Below are positions 11,001 through 23,000 of a stretch of 64,000 nt of DNA, one piece after another. Source of the stretch: Homalodisca vitripennis. Taxonomy: Eukaryota; Arthropoda; Insecta; Hemiptera; Cicadellidae. The notes under the pieces were generated by a model. It had not been told where the DNA came from. It made no database searches and saw only the letters and a program-made list of their open reading frames with translations. The translations under genes and the position numbers were made by a program. The stretch covers positions 72,175,501-72,239,500 of the forward strand of contig NC_060215.1 of assembly GCF_021130785.1 (NCBI RefSeq), written 5' to 3'. Positions within the stretch are counted from its first letter, which is position 1. The number at the start of each line of letters is the position of its first letter.

Positions 11001-14000
11001 AATTAAATTAATATTATTGTATTGTTTGGGGCAGATAGGAGTAAGTAATAGTCATCAATTAATTATTGGAGTCAATCAGATAAAATATATGAGCATACAG
11101 AGACATTCAAGGCTGTAGCCTGGTAATTGCTATTTACATTGGTGATTGACAGCTGGTAGATAAGAGTCTAGTCTGCAGTGCTGTCTGCAGCTGCAGTGTT
11201 GGGCAGGTTTGGTGGTGGTGGAGAGTGACAATTCTCGACAGGAAACAGGAAACGACCACTGTAGTCAGTCTCAGGTTATTTATTACCGTCTTCTACATTC
11301 TTGAGACTTATCAGAAAACTTTGTTCCACACAATAACCTGGTGAATTTTCCGTTTCTACCAAGAGTAGCTCATTGGTTGTTACTATCTGTTGTAATCAGT
11401 GCTTTATAACTGTGATATATCAGTTTTTACTGTGCAAAGAAAACATGTGCTTCCACACACACATTGAACAGTGAGTTGTTATTATTATATTTATCTAGAT
11501 TATTGCTGCTGGTAAAATGGAATGTTATATCTCTGTCTATTCTAGGTACTCATCTGAGACTTCTTCCTTTGTTTTTTGTTGAAATTATTTGCAGGAGAAT
11601 AGTTTAGTGGGGAAAAACTTGGCACTGAATTGTTGAACTGTCACTTGTCACCACAGGTCAATTAAATATCCAGTTACAGGTTGTTGTTCCTGTAGAAACA
11701 TGTCACACCCGAATGTATTCATTTTAAGGTTCGGTTCAGCACCAACATAATACCTGTTGAATAAATTAGCAATGAGAGACTCATTTCCCATTACCTTAAC
11801 TGGGCAGTTGTTTACTTTTATGCTGCTTATACCTTTATTTTTTCTATTTAATATTTCCCTAACTATACCCCAGTACTTCCTACTATCACCATTACAATTA
11901 TTTATTAACTTATGTAAGGTTTTTGTAGGGTTGGTTTAGTTTAAGATTAAGGTTGTGACATATTTTGAGCAAGGGTTGCTGTGAGAGGATTTAATAATAG
12001 GTTAGATTGGCAGTACAAATACCCTCAAATGAACCAACACATTTATTTGTGACAACATTTCATTAAATTGATTAATTGATTGCGTCAATCGACATATTAA
12101 GCACAAAACTTAATGTCTTAATACTTTGAAGACATATTTAATATTAAATTATTCATTACAATTTATTTTGAATTTAATTCATTATAACATTTACTAGTAA
12201 TTTTGTAGTGTTGCAATAATAATGAGTTCATGGACTAACATGAGAAACTTTCTTTAAAATAGCTAAACATTTACATGAATTTATATTTTCGAAATTGTGA
12301 ACATTTAAATAGATATGGAATTGAAAATGATTAATGAACCCTAAAATATACTAAGTTCTTAAAATTACTTACATTTTATTTCACATCACACTTATTACGC
12401 CTAGAGATATTTTTCCGCACACGAACACAAACACTCCCGAACTTCACTTTTCGAATTCCCGGCCTCCACTTCCACCTCTCCTCCTTGTTCTTCAGTTTTG
12501 ATGTTCTTCTCCCGCCAGCTCATTGACCACGCCTCTGCCAAATCTCTCCATCATAATTGGTGAGTAACAATTTTCCATATCAGCATGGCTGTCCCTTACA
12601 TTGTCGCACGGTTTTTACAAATAAGCATTTCCTGTTTGTTCACCATCGGCGTCTGGGCGGATGTGCGTATCTACTTACATCCGGAGGATGTTTGTCTCGA
12701 ATTGCAATACGAGACTTCCTTTCCAGCAACTATCTGTACATCTATTCTATGAATTTTATTTTACTAATAATACATATGTCTTACATTCCCCTGGCTTAAT
12801 GACGATTCTACCTACGAATCGTACTTATAGTCTAATTTAGGTTATCCATTGGGTAGTCACGTTCATGTACTGTAGGCTTCAGGAATTTTATTTTGATGTT
12901 GTTAATGTGGATGAAGTAGAGGTCCATAAAAAGAAGTAGTGTTATTATAGAAGTCCAGGCTAATAAAATGTACAAAATGAGTTCCATGTTGTTTACTATG
13001 TTTTTGTCGTCGTGCTTGAGCTGGAAGTGGTGTTGTCTTTGTAGATTGTGAACAAAGCAGGTGAATGCGCGGGTAGCTCGGAGAGTAGGTAGTGTTGTTG
13101 TGTTGAGAATGCTGTGTAGACATCTTCCTTGTTGTCTGCCAAGTCATGTATTTGGTGTTATGTCGCAATGTCACAACACCATTCGAAGAAATCTCCGACG
13201 AACGTGAGCGATCTTCTGTTTCTATCTGGTTGCTGTCTTTGGATGAATGGGAGGTGTTCTGCTACCATTTGTTGATGTATGAGGGTTTGTAATGTGGAAA
13301 GGTTGTTCTGTATCTTGAAATAGGTTTGGGAGTTGTTGAGGTTTTTAGGGCAGAAATTTAAAGAGGGTTCGTTTTTAGGTAAATTTTGCTGTGTGTTGAA
13401 AGGAATTTTTTTATGTAAAAGGGATGGAACTGATATAAGGTAGTGTCTGAGGCATTGGAGTAAAGTACGCTCCTGTGAAGATTTGTACTAGAGGCTTATT
13501 GGGTTCTTCTATGTTGTGGGTTGATGTGCTGGCAAAGGTGGTCAAAAGAGGCATGGCAAGTGCTGTCAGTAGTAGTAGTAGGAAGTGCTGTAAGGACTTC
13601 ATCTGTCTCGTGGGTGGTCGGGACGGTTAGAGTGCTGTAGACTGGTGTCTTGTAGATTGGTGTCTTGTAGACTGGTTTCTCAGGTTGTGGTTGGTTTTTC
13701 TGGTGTCATAATTCTAAAACTTAATATCTACAGGTTACATATACATTTTAGTTTAATATTTTATAATTAATACATATTTATGCCTAAGGTTTTTATTTAC
13801 AGAAATCTTTTAATGACCTCTCGATGGTGTGTCGTATTTCCATAGGTCTATGTAATAATATTTACTAAGCATCTTGGTCTCTAGTGTTCTTAAATAAGGT
13901 TCGATATTATGTTAATTTTAACGATACTACGCACTTTTGTTTCTGAGGAATATGTAATGTCCCTTCTTTGTGCTTATTGTCCATAGTCGTTATTATGATC

Positions 14001-17000
14001 ATAATATATGTTGCCAAATGAAGGCTGTATAGTCTGTTTATGAGCAATATTGCCGTGCTAATACATGCTATTTAGACATATGTTACTTTCCTTCAATGTT
14101 AGATTAGCTATGTAATAATTAAACATGTTATATAAGTCATTTACATGTCATATATTGAAGTATTTGTTTATCCTAGGATTATATAATATAGAACATGTAT
14201 GTCTCTTTCTTTGAGATGCATCTCAGGAAAATTGAGTCCTTGTAGGGTATATTATGTTAACACTGCTATCTACTAACTTAAATAAATATGATATATGTAG
14301 TACACTTTATCATATTTTATATTCTTTATTACTATGTATACACGTATCCCTCAGGTAAGTATAATATGTACGTTGTGTCAAGTTAGAGTACGCTTTGTTA
14401 CTGTAGTAAACGAGTACGTGGGAAACATTACTTGCATACTAAGCTGTCTGAACCACCAGGGCCCTTGGCGACCCAGACCGCCGGTACAAGGCAATGCCCC
14501 CTAGTCATAGTCACAACACAGTCGGTGTAGTATAGCGTGGGAAGTTAGTTGAGTTAGCAGAAAACTTATCTGCCTGGGAGACATACCAGAGTCACGGTCA
14601 AGTCTTACTAGCCAGTCTAAGTACGGTTACCGTGGGTTACAGGCTCTGCTCGTGTCGTGTCGTGTGTGCTGTGTTAGTGTCCTGTGTATTGGGATTATCT
14701 ATACCAATATCTTTGGTACGTGTAACCTATCACTTAATCACTAAATTACAGTAAACCTCACATTAAAATACAAAGTTAGGCGTTTTAATTTTCTAAAACT
14801 TTTATGTCTTTATTCTCTATCGTTTTCCGACACAACATCGAGATTTTAATATACATTTTTATTTCTGTTAGACTTACTTCAGTGACTCTCAAGGTTATAT
14901 AACGTTATAATGAATCATTCAAACCGTAATCAAGTTAACCGGTCTCTCAACTCCTGGAGTATAATACCTATTCTTTAAAGCGATTCTTGCGTGACTATGT
15001 GGTAGCTTTTTAACCTCATATATTATGAAAGTATTGCGAATATACTTTTCACTCTCTTCAAATTTTACTACAAGGCAGTGAGTGCATAGTGATGTTCATG
15101 AGAAATATTGTATATATTATTCTTGAATATTTTATTATTGCTCAAGTCCCTTCATATTTGTTTTATATTCTCTTATAGAATAATTTCATTCTAGCAACAT
15201 GTATTGGTTGTTCTGTTAACCTTCCCCTGTGGTAAATTTCTACTGCATATGTCACTTCGTTAATTTTTTTCTTGACAACGAAAGGACCTCTAAATGGTGT
15301 TTGAAATTTACTATATTTTTTTGTGTGGTCTTTCGGGAAATGGACCAAGACTTCATCGCCGGGGTTTAAATCCAAATGAGTTTTGTCACGGTCAAAGTAT
15401 TTCTTTTGCGCTTCCTGGGCTTTTTTCATGATTTTCGGCATATCTTTGCGTATTTGCTCTAAAATTTCTATATTTTCCAACACCATTTTTTCGGGATTAA
15501 CCTGTAAATATATACAATCAGACGGTAAGTTAGCTTCGTAACCAAACATGAGGTAGTGTGGTGTGTAGCCTGTTGAAATGTTTACAGACGTGTTGTAGGC
15601 AAATGTAACTATTTGTACATATTTTGACCAAGTTTGGGGTTTTTTCCACAACGTAATGAGATATTGCCTTTATTAGCGTGTGGTTGTATTTTTCAACCGC
15701 ACCTTGTACTTGTGACATATAAGCAGCGCCTGGCCTTTGTTCAATCCCGAGTGCATTTAGTAACTGTGAAATTACAGAATTCATAAAGTGCGTTCCTCTG
15801 TCATGATTAATAATTCTAGGAAATCCAAATGTGCAGAATAGATTTAATAATTTTTGCGCTACTGTGTTCGCATCTGCATTTCTACAAGGGGTTGCAAATG
15901 CCATTCTAGTGCAGGCATCGGTTGCAACTAGGATATATTTGTAACCATTACTTTGTGTAATATTACCTACAAAGTCTATTGTTATTCTGTCAAAGGGTTT
16001 TATGGAGGGTGGAATAGGTTGTAGTAGGCCGTAATTTTTGTTCGTTTTTGGCCTACGTAGTTGACATTCTTCACAAGATTTTGTATATTGGAGGATATCA
16101 CGGTACATATTCGGCCAGTGATATCGTAATTTTATTTTTGAAGCTGTTTTGTAATGTGATAAGTGTCCACCCGTGTAGGGGTTGTCATGGAATATTTTTA
16201 ATATTTCTTGTGTTTGTTTTTGGGGTATAGCCAATAAGTTTCTAGTTTCTTGTCCGTTGAAGGTTTTGAAATATAACAATCCATCTATTTCTTCGTAATG
16301 TCTTGAAGCCCGTCTGATTTTTTTATTTACCGCCTCAGGTGAGGTCATCGCAAGGCGTATTTGTTTTAAATAACTGTCTTGAGCTTGTAGTAGGGGTAGA
16401 TTTGTCTGTATTAAAGTATTGACAGTTAAACACACGTCCGTAAATTCTTCATCCAAAGGTTGTTCTAAAGGATTTCTGCTTAAGGCGTCTGCTAACACGT
16501 TTGTAGCGCCACGTTTATGTTTTACTACAATGTCGTAGTCTGTTAATGACAGTGCTAATCTGTTTAATCTAGTGGAAGTGTGCTTAAAATTTTTATAAAA
16601 CTGTAATGCGGCACAGTCCGTATAAACTGTTGTTTGTCTACCAAGCGTGAATTCTCTGAAGTAGTTCACAGCATAGGTTAGTGCTAGCATTTCACGTTCA
16701 GCATTACTGTAACGCATTTGGGTATTTGAATATTTTTTTGACATGTAATAAATTGGGTACATTCTATTATTTTCTTCATCTAACTGTACTAACGCTGCTC
16801 CGCATCCAATCAAACTGCTATCTACATAAATGTGTGCTTCCCTGTTGTCCTTCCAATGTGATAGTAATGGTGGGTTTGTCAAAATTTGTTTGATTTTTAT
16901 AAAAGCCTGTTCACATAGATCCGTCCATTTAAATGCCATGTTTTTATTTGAATCTTTTATTATCTCAGTAAGGGGTTGTGCTATTTTGGCATAATTTTGG

Positions 17001-20000
17001 ATGAATCTGCGGAAGAATCCTGAGCATCCTAAAAATTGTCTCACTTGCCTTACACAAGTTGGTCTTTTAAATTCGGTGATAGCTTCTACTGACTGTTTTT
17101 GGGGTAAAATGCCTTCCCGTGATACCTCGTGTCCTAAAATGTTTACACTTTTGTAGAGAAATTTACACTTTTTTGTATTTAGTTTCAAATTAGCTTTTTC
17201 TAGTTCTTCTAATATAGTTTCTAGATTATGTAAGTCATTTTCAAATGAGTCACCATAACAAATTAGGTCATCCACGTAACAGATGACTTTATTATAAAGG
17301 TGACGGTTTAATATCGCATTCAAGGCTTTACTAAATAATGTGGTTGAAGTTGAAAGTCCCATCGGCAGTCGGCAAAACTGTAGAAGTCTATCAGGTGTTT
17401 TTATGGCTAGGATGTGCCTATCTTCTTTCCTAACCTCCATGGAATAAAATGCATTTTTAAGGTCTAATTTTGTAAATGTGTGCGCTTTGTTCAAAGAGCT
17501 TAAAACCAGGTTTACTGAAGGAATGGGGTGGGCATCTGTTTTCAACTGTGCATTAACCTTCCTGAGATCAGCTACCATTCTGTCGCTTCCATCTTTATTT
17601 TTCACTAAAAATACTGGGCTTGCATATTCTGTGTAATCCTGACATTCCTCTAATATTTTTGCTTGTACTAAATCGTCCAATAATTTGTTTAATTTTTCCC
17701 TTTCTGTTTTACTCTGCCTATACGGTGGTGAGTTTACAGGTTTCGTATTTGGTTTTAATTCGAGTTGAACAGGAGGTATGTTTGCAGGAGTTAAATCGAT
17801 TACCTTTGTTGTAAATATGTGTCTGTATTTTTGTAAAACGTCAAGGACTTGTTTGTGTTCTTGGAGGGTTAAATGTGGTGAGATATCAAATACTATGCCG
17901 TCCTTATCTGTCAATATTGTTTTTCCTGTGTCAGTTGTAGTGGTATGGTGTTCCAGGGTAGGCTGTGCTTCGAGAGTTGGGTAATGTATATGTCCTATCG
18001 TAGTATGTGCGGGTATCCTTTTTGGGAAATTTGATGCGTTATAAATATTTACAATTGTATCTGTACCATCTTCCCCTTCTGTAAGATATGCATGACATTT
18101 CTTTTTTATTCTTAGATTCCTATCTGTTTCGATGGCTGTTCGAGACTCTATACCTTTTAAAGAGCTAATCCTAATGTGCTGATGTGGTGCTATAATTATG
18201 TCTTGTGGGGCTGTTACCTCTGTTACTTGCTGTACTTCTAATTCCTGTGTGTTTTTAAAATTCTTGATGTCTAACTGCCACTGTTCATTCATAGGTATTA
18301 TATGTTCAATCTGATATTTGGTAATTTTTATTGTTTTATTTTTATAGTTTAACTCCACGCAGTTCTGAAATAGGAATATGTTTCCTACCAATATAGGGCT
18401 GTTTAGATCAGGTGTCACATAAAACGTGTCTTCAAGTATTACTTTGCCAATTTTTATGGCGATCTTTGTTGAACCCAAAACTGTTAATGGTATACCGTTA
18501 GCCGATATCAACGAGGGTATGTTGCTAGTATTTAATTTTGTTTCACAAACTAGGTCTGCTCTAATAATGTTTATGTTACATCCTGTATCTATAATGCAGG
18601 GTACTGGATGTCGAGGGTTTGTGGTCAAGGCTACGTCTATTGTTAGGACAGGTATCTTCTTCTTGGTTTTATTTTCGCAATTAAATATGAGTTCATAAAT
18701 ATCCTCTAATAATAATGTTTTATTTTTCCTCGGTCTGTGTATCCTGTCTTGCGTTATTTCTTGCAAGTTAGTACAATTTATCATATTCTGTTTCTTCTGT
18801 TGCTCTATGTGATTTAAAATCTGTATAGTGTCTATCTCAATGGTTTCTTCCAATCCAGTATGTGTGTTTACCTCCCCCATACTACAATCTGGGTCCTGTT
18901 TTACGTGCGCTACCCCCTTTAATACACTAGGTTTTATCTGTCGTGTGAAATTTTCTGAGACTGCAAGGTTTCTTGTAAAGCTGGGTTTATTTATATTTGT
19001 TGTCCCCGAGGGGTTTGGTTCGCTTAGGGTTGGTGTTGGATTGAAGACAGATTGAAGTTTTATGGTGTGTATAGGCTTTTGCATAATAGGTTGTTCAATT
19101 TCTTCCATCTTCTTTAAGGGTGGGAATTCTTGATTATAATCTATGGCTTTAAATATCACTTCTGAACTGGTCTTTCCAGGGGTTGATAGTGGTATTACTT
19201 TGGGGTTAGTTGGAGTAAATGTCATAGACTTTATACATTTGTAAGTTTGTCGATTCCTTTGGTTAAAATCTATAGTGTTATTTGTTTTCGCTTTTAGTAA
19301 GGGGGAAGTTCGGTAAGGGTTAGTATAACCTCCCCCTATTTCCCGTTTTTTTGTTGATTCTGTTTATAATAATTAGACTTGTAACATGATTCGATATTGT
19401 GGTTTGTTTGCTTGCAGTACCTGCAGAACAGCTCTTGTGTATTGTTGGTTTTAGGTGCTAAGCGGTTACTTTGGGGTTGAGAAGTTAATGAACGTTGCTT
19501 GAACCAACATTGTTCAGTATTATGGTTGTCTTTACGGCAAATAGTGCAATACCTATTTTGTCTAGCAGGTTGTATTTGGGAATGGTTTTGTCTTCTCCTA
19601 TCACTGAAAGTAACGTGTTTAATCATAGGTGGCCTTTGGGTTTGTTTGGGGTAGTTTGGGCTTTCCATATGTCTATTCTGGTGAGGACTAGGTGTTCTAT
19701 CATATCTTGGCTTATATTTTGAGTTTTCATACGGGGATGGAGACCTTTCGTACCTGTGGTTATGATTTGAAATTTGGTTTGTAGTTAGGGTAGCTACTAA
19801 ATTGGTTAGGGTGTTAACTTCTGTTTGTAGTTTATGGATGATGTTTTGTTCATATAAGGGTGTACTATAGGGTCTGTTTGCTGCAACTCTATTGTACCTT
19901 TCTTTGTTTTTCATTTGTGTTAGAACTAGCTGTTCTGTAATTTTTAAATTATTCTCTAGATCACTTAAGGTGTCGTTTTTCAGGCCTATAACTCGTTCAC

Positions 20001-23000
20001 AGATTTCTGGTTTTAGTCCCTGTATGATAAAATGTATAATTTGCTTGTCCTGTATTGTAGGGTCATATCTTCGGCATGTTGTTAATATATCTAAAAAATA
20101 GGTTAGTGTTGGCTCGTTCTCTCCCTGTATTTTGTGTTCTAAAATCATTTGTAGACTCTGGGTTTGTGCTAATGGAGTGAAAGCCTCTATGAAACTTTTA
20201 GCAAGTTGATCCCATTGTATGGCTTCCCCTCGTTGTTTTTGCCTGTAGTGTTTGAACCAAGTTAGTGCTGTGCCTGATAAATGCGCTGGGAATAAATTAA
20301 CTTTAGTGTTATCTGTCCATCTGTTTGAAGTTGCTGCAACTAAGAATTTGTCTAAAAAATCTTGTGGATTTTCGCTCTGGAGACCTGTGTAAGTCCCAGC
20401 TGATATTAACGGTATGTTTTCCCCCATGGTTGCTGTGTTCGTTCTGTCAGGTAGTGTGAGTGGCTCGTAATGTTGTGCTAAGGTTGGGGGTGCTTGTGTC
20501 TTGATGTCCGCCTCAGGGTTATGTACTATGTCGTATAAATTTGTTCTCTGCACTAGAAAATCCTCGATTGTAGCTAGATCCTTATAGTTTTCCCTGTCCT
20601 CTTCACTTAGGTGAGTTTTTCGTGTAGTTAAATAATTAAATATGGTTTTAATATTAGGGTGACTTGCGCTTATACGTGTTAAGTTCTTAAGTGCCGCTAG
20701 GATAGGTCGGAGGTCTGCTACAGTGTCTGTGTCTCTAGATAGAATTCCATTTTCATTTAATATTTTTATTATGTCACTTTTGGAAGTCCTATATGTGTCT
20801 AATGGTATTAAATCTTCATGTAGTATGGTTTCCATTTAATTATACATGTCCATTGACATACCTCGTTAGTTTACTTGGCGTTACTCTAATTACGGGTTTG
20901 AAAATATTTTTGAGTTATTGGAAATTTAATTTATCTTTTAGGTAAATGAGTGGTTTGTCACTGAAGTAGGCTATTTTAGTTAAATACTTTCTTATAAATA
21001 TTATTTAGTTCTAATTTATACCTAGCCTATGAAACTATGTGCTCGCCCATGTGAGGAATTTGAATGCCAATCGAGTTTTAGCGCCTCCACCATGTAAGGT
21101 TTTTGTAGGGTTGGTTTAGTTTAAGATTAAGGTTGTGACATATTTTGAGCAAGGGTTGCTGTGAGAGGATTTAATAATAGGTTAGATTGGCAGTACAAAT
21201 ACCCTCAAATGAACCAACACATTTATTTGTGACAACATTTCATTAAATTGATTAATTGATTGCGTCAATCGACATATTAAGCACAAAACTTAATGTCTTA
21301 ATACTTTGAAGACATATTTAATATTAAATTATTCATTACAATTTATTTTGAATTTAATTCATTATAACATTTACTAGTAATTTTGTAGTGTTGCAATAAT
21401 AATGAGTTCATGGACTAACATGAGAAACTTTCTTTAAAATAGCTAAACATTTACATGAATTTATATTTTCGAAATTGTGAACATTTAAATAGATATGGAA
21501 TTGAAAATGATTAATGAACCCTAAAATATACTAAGTTCTTAAAATTACTTACATTTTATTTCACATCACACTTATTACGCCTAGAGATATTTTTCCGCAC
21601 ACGAACACAAACACTCCCGAACTTCACTTTTCGAATTCCCGGCCTCCACTTCCACCTCTCCTCCTTGTTCTTCAGTTTTGATGTTCTTCTCCCGCCAGCT
21701 CATTGACCACGCCTTTGCCAAATCTCTCCATCATAATTGGTGAGTAACAATTTTCCATATCAGCATGGCTGTCCCTTACATTGTCGCACGGTTTTTACAA
21801 ATAAGCATTTCCTGTTTGTTCACCATCGGCGTCTGGGCGGATGTGCGTATCTACTTACATCCGGAGGATGTTTGTCTCGAATTGCAATACGAGACTTCCT
21901 TTCCAGCAACTATCTGTACATCTATTCTATGAATTTTATTTTACTAATAATACATATGTCTTACACTTAGAATAATAATTTAACTTTTCTTGCTTTATAC
22001 ATCTATTTACAAATCTAGCCAAATTACTGTACTCCTCCTTTAGTTTTACATTAAGTTTATTTTTACAATAATTTTTATATAAGACGTTTTTCCAGTTTAT
22101 AAGATTTATTAAGTTATTAGATATCCATTCCTTACGCTTTTTGTTCCTACTATTTATTTTTTTCAATGTGCAAGATGATTCATAACAAATATTGTAGGTT
22201 TTATAAAATTCATACAAAGCACTATTTACATCTTGGCTATTTTGAACAGAGCTCCAGTTTGCCACAGCCAGCTGTCTACTCAGCTTGGTATAATCAACAT
22301 TTTTTACAAATATAGTATTCACTTTACTAACTAATAGTGTCCAAGACAATTACATTTAATCCATAATGGTCTGTGATTCCCAGCTCCACAATACCGTGAT
22401 TAATTTGTAAATTCTTTGAATTTCGTAATAAAACGTGATCAATGCAAGAAAAACAATTATTCATTACTCTAGTGGGAGTATCAATAAAATTCTCATAACC
22501 ATAGGCTGATATCAAATTTAAATAATCAGTGGCAGAACTCTTATTTTTATCTTTCAATACACAGACATTTACATCCCCTAAAATAATTGTTGTATCATTA
22601 GAATTTTTCAAAATATTGTCAAAGTCATTTTCAAACTGTTTATAAGTAAACTTACATTGTCTATAAATACCATATAAGGATAAACTAGTTTTTACATTAT
22701 TTATATTTATACTTAAGATAACGTTGACAAGCTCCGCAGTCGGCAGTAAGATAAGGCGGTGAGTGTAGATAAGGGATGCGTCAACGTAGATAGTGACTCC
22801 GCCGGCCTGATTATCTGGCCTGTCCTGCAGAAGCATGTCGTAGCCGTCCATCTGGTATCTGTTCTCCTCGCCTCTTTTGATCCATACTTCAGTTAAGATG
22901 ATAACATTGAACTTTTCTGAAAGGCTGGACAGGTAAACAATCAGTTAATCATAATGCTTTCTCAAGCTTCTTATATTCAAACAAAATAGACGTAATGCTT

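Larger units (their letters stand above)
6620..11670 (-). mobile_element. LINE B, 5.05-kb full-length non-LTR retrotransposon inserted in LINE A
   Basis: On the minus strand it consists of a 0.69-kb 5' UTR (11670-10983), ORF1 (10982-9351), ORF2 (about 9366-6714, with one internal deletion) and a 94-bp 3' UTR carrying AATAAAGATT and then repeats of ATTGT. The 8-bp target duplication CAGTTACA lies at 6612-6619 and 11671-11678. The LINE A frame is restored exactly when LINE B and one copy of this repeat are removed. ORF1 and the RT frame are intact, so the insertion is younger than LINE A. The deletion in the endonuclease means this copy could not have mobilised itself with its own enzyme unless the deletion came later. 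Confidence 0.9.
11913..21965 (-). mobile_element. Ty3/gypsy-type LTR retrotransposon, young, with a short env-like remnant
   Basis: A 10,053-bp element on the minus strand. Two 873-bp direct LTRs (11913-12785 and 21093-21965) begin TGTAAG and end CTTACA and differ at one position (12535 C, 21715 T). The 4-bp duplication CTTA flanks it (11909-11912 and 21966-21969). Internal order on the minus strand is primer-binding site, gag (20835-19336), pol (19225-15163, frameshifted once), a non-coding stretch, an env-like remnant (13602-12902) and a short purine tract. Protease, RT, RNase H, integrase order makes it Ty3/gypsy. The two Cys-His knuckles in Gag and the 4-bp duplication argue against a typical errantivirus, and an Osvaldo-like lineage is possible. 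LTR identity implies a recent insertion. Confidence 0.95.

Noticed and set aside
12557..12799. 80-codon + strand frame, repeated at 21737-21970
   Set aside because: Both copies lie inside the LTRs and end in flanking sequence at different points. It is an artefact of LTR duplication.
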